A stretch of 23,882 bases of DNA, taken from IMG/VR virus record IMGVR_UViG_3300021090_000101, positions 1-23,882 of that record. One strand, given 5' to 3'. Source of the stretch: a virus. Under the pieces are notes generated by a model. It searched no databases and was not told the DNA's origin. It saw only the letters and a list, made by a program, of their open reading frames with translations. Made by a program: the position numbers and the translations under genes. How positions within the stretch are numbered: the first letter of the stretch is position 1; every line of letters starts with the position of its first letter. This document shows positions 20,073-23,882 of this stretch, piece by piece.

Positions 20073-20156
20073 TGTAGAGTACACAATTTGCATTGGGAGT
20101 CTCCTCGCATGACGCTCTGTCTTGCGGCTCCCTTGCCGTCTCTCCAAGGAGTCGCT

Positions 20157-20597
20157 ATGTCCGATGCAGTTTCTGTCTCAGCCCCCGAAGGCGCACACTT
20201 CGAGTACGAAGAAGTCAAGACCAATCACGGTGCTCAGTCCCTCGGGGAGAAGCCAATCCTCGTCTGGGACAGTGTGGACAAGGCTCGTGAGTACTACGGC
20301 GACGAAGGCATCCTCGCCATCTGGGATGGTACCTCCCTTCGTGTCAGCTTCCAGTCCATCTCCCGCCGGCTCGCCATTGCTGGCAAGACCTCAGACGAAA
20401 TCGCCAAGGCTCAGGTTGACTTCCGTCCCGGCAAGCACGTTGTTGGTGCTTCCACTCCAGCGTCTCGTGCTGGGAACCAGGCTCGCAGGGTTGCTGAGAA
20501 GCTCGGTGATCGTGCTGACCTGCTCTCGCAGCTGCTCGCGTCGATCGAGTCCGGCAAGATCACTGCCGACGATCTGGCTGCCCTTTCTAAGGGCTGA
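20157..20597 (+). CDS. paralogue of the 13074 gene (IWDGTS family)
   Basis: This 146-aa protein (MSDAVSVSAPEGAHFEYEEV) has AAGGAG 5 nt before the ATG. Residues 32-80 align with the 13074 product: KPILVWDSVDKAREYYGD, then ILAIWDGTSLRVSFQSISRR and GKTSDEIAKAQ. The end (LLSQLLASIESGKITADDLAALSK) is a helix pair absent from its relative. It is acidic at the N-terminus, with no signal peptide or catalytic motif I can name. Being the first gene after strong promoter P2 it may be made in large amounts, as DNA- or RNA-binding phage proteins often are. The function is unknown; a single-stranded DNA binding role is only one idea. Confidence 0.75.
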   Translation: MSDAVSVSAPEGAHFEYEEVKTNHGAQSLGEKPILVWDSVDKAREYYGDEGILAIWDGTSLRVSFQSISRRLAIAGKTSDEIAKAQVDFRPGKHVVGASTPASRAGNQARRVAEKLGDRADLLSQLLASIESGKITADDLAALSKG

Positions 20598-20747
20598 GCG
20601 GAGCGGAGAGGGTGATAGGAGTCAACCCTGACCAGGTAGTCAGACTGGCGTAATCGACTTCGTTCCTGGTGCTGTAGTGTAACGCAAGATACAACACACT
20701 ACAGGATACATACGAAAGTATGGACTCCCAAGCCGGGACTTGCTGTA

Positions 20748-20821
20748 CGACGGGTAGCATATAGGTAATGTAGCTTGTACAACATACAAGCTTAAGCAAG
20801 GTTCAATACCTTGCCCCGTCT
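20748..20821 (+). tRNA. tRNA-like element, noncanonical or degenerate
   Basis: In order I see an acceptor-like GACGGG paired with CCCGTC (6 bp, one unpaired C beside the T arm) and T8-A9. A D stem GCAT/ATGT follows, with A14 and GG in its loop, then A26. The anticodon stem is GCTTG/CAAGC with a 9-nt loop (or 6 bp with a 7-nt loop), followed by a 5-nt variable region TTAAG. The T arm CAAGG-TTCAATA-CCTTG is perfect. The CCA end is not encoded. The position before the anticodon is not T, so a working anticodon cannot be assigned (AAC would be valine). It could be a decayed tRNA, a decoy or a structural mimic. Confidence 0.4.
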
Positions 20822-20922
20822 TAGGCCTCGGCGATCGGACCTGAAAAGTCTTATCGAGATAAGAGTGACAAAGTGGTTGCACTTGCAATGCAATACCATA
20901 CAAATCACTCACCGTTGCAAGC

Positions 20923-20943
20923 GGTTACCGGGGTACCTTTTTT
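20923..20943 (+). terminator. weak terminator candidate
   Basis: GGTTACC followed by GGTACC can form about 5 bp with one bulge and is followed by six T's (20938-20943). The stem is short and alternative pairing competes with it. Confidence 0.25.
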
Positions 20944-21109
20944 GGAGGCTCGACGACTGTCTTGTTTTATACTGGTCATGAGAACCTATCCGGGGAAGCA
21001 CCGGCAATATAGTATAATAACTCGGTAGATCGAGACATGGGAAATGCCCTGCCTCCTTCGCTAGTTTCCTGTAGGTCCACTGTAGTTCAACCTGTATTGG
21101 GAGGTCAAG

Positions 21110-21277
21110 ATGAAAGTGTCTGATTTGGTAGCGAAGTTGGAAGCCTGCAATCAAGATGCTGTTGTTCAAGTGTCTGTTCAAGACATGGATGAGAACGAGT
21201 TCGAGTTGCCGATCGAGTCTGTTCACATCGACGACAAGGGTAAAGTATGGATCATCACTGAAAATCTCGAATCGTGA
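21110..21277 (+). CDS. small protein, MKVSDLVAKL type
   Basis: This 55-aa protein (MKVSDLVAKLEACNQDAVVQ) follows TTGGGAGG by 7 nt. I recognise the general type: short phage proteins beginning M-K-V-x-x-L-x-x-x-L-x-x-x-x-x-D-A-x-V, then V-x-V, then a loop and a final strand (here GKVWIITENLES). They form a small helix-plus-beta fold of unknown role. It overlaps the exonuclease start as GTGA, so the two are co-translated. Too short to appear in most ORF calls above 60 codons. Confidence 0.7.
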   Translation: MKVSDLVAKLEACNQDAVVQVSVQDMDENEFELPIESVHIDDKGKVWIITENLES

Positions 21278-22254
21278 AGATTGACAACTTCGCCCTGACA
21301 ATGAATCAAGCTTGTCCTGCCAAGTTTGATCTACGCATGAATCAGGGTTGGACAGTACGACACCGCTCGGCTGCACTTGGTTTTGGAGGGGCTATTCATG
21401 CTGGCCTCGCTGAGTGGTATCGAACAGGAGATCCTGGAGCTGCACTCACATCAATTGAGTCTGCTTGGGATTCCTCAGTACCTGCTCACGACTACCGGAC
21501 ATTGAACAAGTGTCTTGAAGTCATGGCTGGGTACATCAAGCATTACCCTCACGACACGTTCAAAGTCGTTGGTCAGGCTACTGGCAATCCGATCATCGAG
21601 CGTACGTTCACACTTGAGACTGGCTTGTATCTGCCATGCTCACTCAGCTTTCTCCCGACTCGGATGGTGAAAGTTGATGATGTGTTCGTGCTTGAGCCTG
21701 ACGCAGATCCAGTTCGTCGTAAGTGTACTGCTCCATCTGAGAATGTAGATGAAGTCTGTGGTTGTGGCAGGGCAAAAGAGCCACTTGAATACGGTGGTAT
21801 CTTTGACGGCTTGGTCGAAGCTTCCGGTCATGTCTACATCCTCGAACACAAGTCTACTTCCCAGCTTGGCTCGTATTACTTCAACCAGTTCAAGCCGAAC
21901 AACCAAGTCACTGGTTACATATGGGCTGCTAGCAAGATGACAAGCATGAAGGTTGCAGGTGCTATCATCAATGCTATCGGTGTGTACAAAGCAAGCCCGA
22001 CAAAGTTCGAGCGGCACATCACTGCACGTAACGACTTCGAGATTGCTGAGTGGTTGGGGAATGTGTACTATGAATGTGTGGCAATCTGTCGCCAACGTGC
22101 AGACAATCATTGGCCGCTACGCACTCCTTCATGCACCCAGTATGGTGCATGTGAGTTCCTTGATGTTCACTCAATCAACGACCCGAAGCATCGGCTCAAG
22201 CGTCTTGAACAAGACTACATCAAAGATCCTTGGAACTATGAGGAGCGTGACTGA
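21274..22254 (+). CDS. PD-(D/E)XK exonuclease, Cas4/RecB-like
   Basis: This 326-aa protein starts with GTG at 21274 (MKIDNFALTMNQACPAKFDL). The motifs are in order: C14 in QACPAKF; IHAGLAEWY with H42; YGGIFDGLVE with D178; YILEHKST with E191 and K193; QVTGYIWAA with Q211 and Y215; and a C-terminal SCTQYGACEF with C287 and C293. This is the RecB/Cas4 nuclease core with cysteines that could hold an Fe-S cluster. An inserted CGCG pair at 162-165 may bind zinc. It most likely resects DNA ends for recombination with the ATPase encoded downstream. The nuclease call is firm; the cluster is inferred. Confidence 0.85.
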   Translation: MKIDNFALTMNQACPAKFDLRMNQGWTVRHRSAALGFGGAIHAGLAEWYRTGDPGAALTSIESAWDSSVPAHDYRTLNKCLEVMAGYIKHYPHDTFKVVGQATGNPIIERTFTLETGLYLPCSLSFLPTRMVKVDDVFVLEPDADPVRRKCTAPSENVDEVCGCGRAKEPLEYGGIFDGLVEASGHVYILEHKSTSQLGSYYFNQFKPNNQVTGYIWAASKMTSMKVAGAIINAIGVYKASPTKFERHITARNDFEIAEWLGNVYYECVAICRQRADNHWPLRTPSCTQYGACEFLDVHSINDPKHRLKRLEQDYIKDPWNYEERD

Positions 22255-22475
22255 TGGCTGACGAAGGCGTAGGCGAAGTCCGATCGGCACCTAGCCGTCC
22301 AGACAACTGGGCTAGCAGGGCCACAGGTATGGTATGTAATACCTGCGTACACTTCATCATCAAAGCAAATAAGGTAGGCCGCTGTCGTCGGCATGCTCCT
22401 ACCATGACAGGGTTTCCGGTAGTATACACCACTGACTTTTGTGGCGATCACAGGCTGGACGAGCAGAAAGTATGA
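22254..22475 (+). CDS. small zinc-binding phage protein (CxxC ... CRRHAP ... CGDH)
   Basis: This 73-aa protein (MADEGVGEVRSAPSRPDNWA) contains CNTC (28-31), then GRCRRHAPT, then DFCGDH. I recognise the pattern C-x2-C, G-x-C-R-R-x-x-P, and a terminal CG-E/D-H as a widespread small phage protein of unknown function, likely one zinc site. It shares one base with the upstream stop (TGATG) and overlaps the next gene as ATGA. It is part of the recombination module by position only. Confidence 0.65.
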   Translation: MADEGVGEVRSAPSRPDNWASRATGMVCNTCVHFIIKANKVGRCRRHAPTMTGFPVVYTTDFCGDHRLDEQKV

Positions 22476-22753
22476 CCCGTCCGTCTCGTCCAGAACGAAA
22501 GCAGCGAATAACTACTGCTATAAACAAGATCCTAGAAGATCATATTCTAGGTATAGCAGTAGTAACTGTACATCCTTTGCGAACAGCGTTAGTCAATCTC
22601 TGTATCAACATCGAGATCGACGCCCTCAACAAACAGAAAAGGAGTGGTCATGGACGTTCGAGATATGTTCTATCACGGTCTAAGGCATCAGATCCGAAGG
22701 ATACTAACAGCCCTCGGCCCAGACCGAATCGAGAAGGGCTTGACAGCGTTTGA
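22472..22753 (+). CDS. small basic protein containing a strong coding hairpin
   Basis: The ATG at 22472 (93 aa, MTRPSRPERKQRITTAINKI) overlaps the previous stop as ATGA; an earlier in-frame ATG at 22439 lies inside the other gene. Residues 1-55 form a basic, helical and hydrophobic segment (INKILEDHILGIAVVTVHPLRTALVNLCINIEIDAL, given in part). The tail (GHGRSRYVLSRSKASDPKD, SPRPRPNREG) is Ser/Arg/Pro low complexity and overlaps the next gene by 104 nt. A 12-bp plus 7-bp hairpin lies within the gene (22511-22563). No known family. Confidence 0.5.
   Translation: MTRPSRPERKQRITTAINKILEDHILGIAVVTVHPLRTALVNLCINIEIDALNKQKRSGHGRSRYVLSRSKASDPKDTNSPRPRPNREGLDSV
22511..22563 (+). other. large stem-loop in coding sequence
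   Basis: ACTACTGCTATA pairs perfectly with TATAGCAGTAGT (12 bp). Stacked on it is CCTAGAA-GATCATA-TTCTAGG (7 bp, 7-nt loop). The only interruption is an 8-nt bulge AACAAGAT on the 5' side. It is much more stable than coding sequence would give by chance. Confidence 0.7.
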
Positions 22754-23123
22754 CTCTGGTTCCTCCAACTGGTCTCAGTGCTTCTTTGCCCGAGCCTTTG
22801 GAGAAATTAATCTCAACGAACATCAGCCTGGTGTGGGCCAGCAGCCCAAGCCTGGCAAGGGTGTGCCACAAATTAGCTTGCCTGAGTGGAACTTGATGCA
22901 CATGCTTAGCCTCAACTCTCATGTGCCAGTTCGTATCGTCTGGAACTTGTTCGATCAGTTTGATGCTTGGCGGCCTAACGAGAAGCCCATGATGGACAGG
23001 GCGACGTTCAGGAAGTTCATCGAGGATGTACTTGACGAGTCTCGTCCGTCAGAAGTGCTCGAGCTTCTGAAGTCTCTCAACACGTCTGACCTTGAGACGA
23101 AGGTAGCTGTCTGTGTCAGGTAG
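22650..23123 (+). CDS. early protein in recombination/replication module, unknown
   Basis: This 157-aa protein starts at the ATG at 22650 (MDVRDMFYHGLRHQIRRILT), with AAAAGGAG 7 nt upstream; its first 104 nt lie over the previous gene. It is mixed helical: LTALGPDRIEKGLTAFDSGSSNWSQCFFARAF, then LPEWNLMHMLSLNSHVPVRIVWNLFDQFDAW and RATFRKFIEDVLDESRPSEVLELLKSL (segments quoted in part). No catalytic motif is recognised. It is well expressed, judging by its ribosome binding site, and sits between nuclease and ATPase genes, so a DNA metabolism role is possible. Confidence 0.6.
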   Translation: MDVRDMFYHGLRHQIRRILTALGPDRIEKGLTAFDSGSSNWSQCFFARAFGEINLNEHQPGVGQQPKPGKGVPQISLPEWNLMHMLSLNSHVPVRIVWNLFDQFDAWRPNEKPMMDRATFRKFIEDVLDESRPSEVLELLKSLNTSDLETKVAVCVR

Positions 23124-23124
23124 T

Positions 23125-23493
23125 ATGTATGTTGCTACGTTTCGAGTGCAGTTCCTGGCCGATGACGAAGTCGGAGCAGCTCTGCTTGCCGATCAAATGG
23201 CTCAAGAGCTAGCTATTGACCTCAATCCAGAAGACAGTGAGGAAGCTGCACTCACACAGGTAGCTAGTACTTCTATCGGTGCTACACCGGAAGAGCTTCT
23301 TGTCAACTTCCGAGCGACTCGTAACGCGCTCATCCGAACGCGCTTCAAGCCTGCGTTTGATCTTGCTAAGTCTTTACAAGAGATCATCCAAGCACTACAA
23401 GAAGGCGACCTACAACTCATGCGTCCATTCAGACATGGAGACTTCGCTGACTTAGCCGAAGCTATCCTTGTCAGGAACGAGAATCCTCAGTGA
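23125..23493 (+). CDS. early protein upstream of the Sak4-like ATPase, unknown
   Basis: I chose the ATG at 23125 (122 aa, MYVATFRVQFLADDEVGAAL), 1 nt after the previous stop; a GTG at 23113 is the alternative. The N-terminal strand YVATFRVQFLADDEVGAALLADQMAQEL (given in part) resembles a ferredoxin-like beta-alpha unit. The rest is helical with a basic segment (NFRATRNALIRTRFKPAF) and a C-terminal helix (GDFADLAEAILVRNEN). It overlaps the ATPase gene (GTGA) and is probably a partner or accessory of it. Confidence 0.55.
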   Translation: MYVATFRVQFLADDEVGAALLADQMAQELAIDLNPEDSEEAALTQVASTSIGATPEELLVNFRATRNALIRTRFKPAFDLAKSLQEIIQALQEGDLQLMRPFRHGDFADLAEAILVRNENPQ

Positions 23494-23882
23494 GTGGCCT
23501 TCAGGACTTGATCCTCTCCAAGTGGATTCAAGCCATTGTCTTTGGTCCAAGCAAAACAGGTAAGACCTTTGGTGCTGCCACATGGCCAAGGGTCAACATC
23601 ATGGACTTTGACAATGGCTTGCAGACACTAGTCGGTGAGGACTTCCTCCGTACTCATGGTGTCAAAAAAGATCTTATCTTCGAGACCTTCATCGACACCA
23701 AGCGAAATCACGCAGGTATCGTTACCACTCCTCAAGCGTTCGACGAAGCGACTAAGTACTTCGAGGCCTGCATGAGACCGAGTATTAAATGGAAGTCTCC
23801 TCGAACTGGAGTTACTACTGAAGTTGGTAGGGATATGTTCGACACCTGGATCATCGACACTGGCACTACCCTATCCGAGGCT
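23490..23882 (+). CDS. Sak4/RecA-like P-loop ATPase (partial)
   Basis: The frame from GTG at 23490 is open to the window end (131 codons, C-terminus missing). It shows Walker A GPSKTGKT (19-26), then INIMDFDNGLQTL-like NIMDFDNGLQT with an acidic residue after the second strand, and Walker B WIIDTGTTLSE (D123) at the edge. This order, together with the short N-terminus, is that of phage Sak4-type ATPases, RecA-like proteins that work with single-strand annealing and exonuclease partners. The neighbouring PD-(D/E)XK nuclease supports a recombination module. A generic RecA-fold helicase ATPase is the alternative. Confidence 0.8.
   Translation, partial: MSGLQDLILSKWIQAIVFGPSKTGKTFGAATWPRVNIMDFDNGLQTLVGEDFLRTHGVKKDLIFETFIDTKRNHAGIVTTPQAFDEATKYFEACMRPSIKWKSPRTGVTTEVGRDMFDTWIIDTGTTLSEA

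Larger units (their letters stand above)
20598..21109 (+). ncRNA. gene-free structured region, possible untranslated RNA
   Basis: These 512 nt have no supported gene. They hold successive stable hairpins: CTGTAGTGT...ACACTACAG (20672-20704, 9 bp), CATAC-GAAA-GTATG (20709-20722, GNRA loop), a tRNA-like fold (20748-20821) and TCTTAT-CGAG-ATAAGA (20849-20864). The last is a nested GAGTGA...TCACTC stem (20863-20910) that encloses TTGCA...TGCAA. Transcription from P2 would read through all of it. Such clustering is typical of tRNA or small-RNA loci in phages. Confidence 0.4.

Noticed and set aside
21013-21018. TATAAT at 21013 as a promoter for the exonuclease operon
   Set aside because: No -35 box resembling TTGACA lies 16-18 nt upstream (CCGGGG occupies that position).

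Overview
This window looks like about 24 kb of a tailed bacteriophage (Caudoviricetes) or closely related prophage. The evidence is a near-continuous block of virion genes with recognisable large terminase, portal and major capsid proteins, densely packed overlapping small genes, and an outward-facing two-arm layout. I cannot name the host. The sigma70-type promoters (TTGACA-N17-TATATT) and strong GGAGG ribosome binding sites indicate a bacterial host with ordinary housekeeping transcription signals.

Left arm (1-12633, all minus strand, read right to left): putative small terminase, a 69-aa basic protein, large terminase, an exported two-domain protein, a holin-like membrane protein, portal, a small coiled-coil protein that overlaps the portal 3' end, a scaffold-like protein, two head-associated proteins, major capsid, a head decoration-like protein, a run of small structural proteins (one made of six exact 22-residue repeats, one apparently frameshifted) and a tail fibre with a LamG-like C-terminus that runs off the left edge. 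Most junctions overlap by 1-8 nt, as expected for one late transcript.

Centre (12634-14013): a divergent control region. It holds a probable promoter for the late arm that would give a nearly leaderless small terminase mRNA, and a self-contained GC-rich cassette (promoter, structured leader, one gene, rho-independent terminator). A gene-free stretch of about 400 nt follows, with direct and inverted repeats and an AT-rich core that resembles a replication origin. The last element is a strong early promoter with an operator-like inverted repeat between its -35 and -10 boxes.

Right arm (14014-23882, plus strand): a tightly overlapped early operon of small, mostly unrecognised proteins, many with paired cysteines typical of zinc ribbons, and an intact patatin-like phospholipase. 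A near copy of the early promoter at 20044 drives a paralogue of the central cassette gene. About 510 nt of gene-free, hairpin-rich sequence follows, including a tRNA-like fold. The arm ends in a recombination or replication module: a PD-(D/E)XK exonuclease and, at the right edge, a Sak4/RecA-like P-loop ATPase.

The most notable unexplained signal is a 22-bp imperfect palindrome (AGYGTTGAA-N4-TTCAACRCT) present six times across both arms, mostly at gene junctions just upstream of start codons. It resembles a dispersed operator or 'stoperator' system. Several long out-of-frame gene overlaps (92-173 nt), the paralogue pair on different promoters, the tRNA-like region and a strong 12+7-bp hairpin inside a coding gene also deserve attention.
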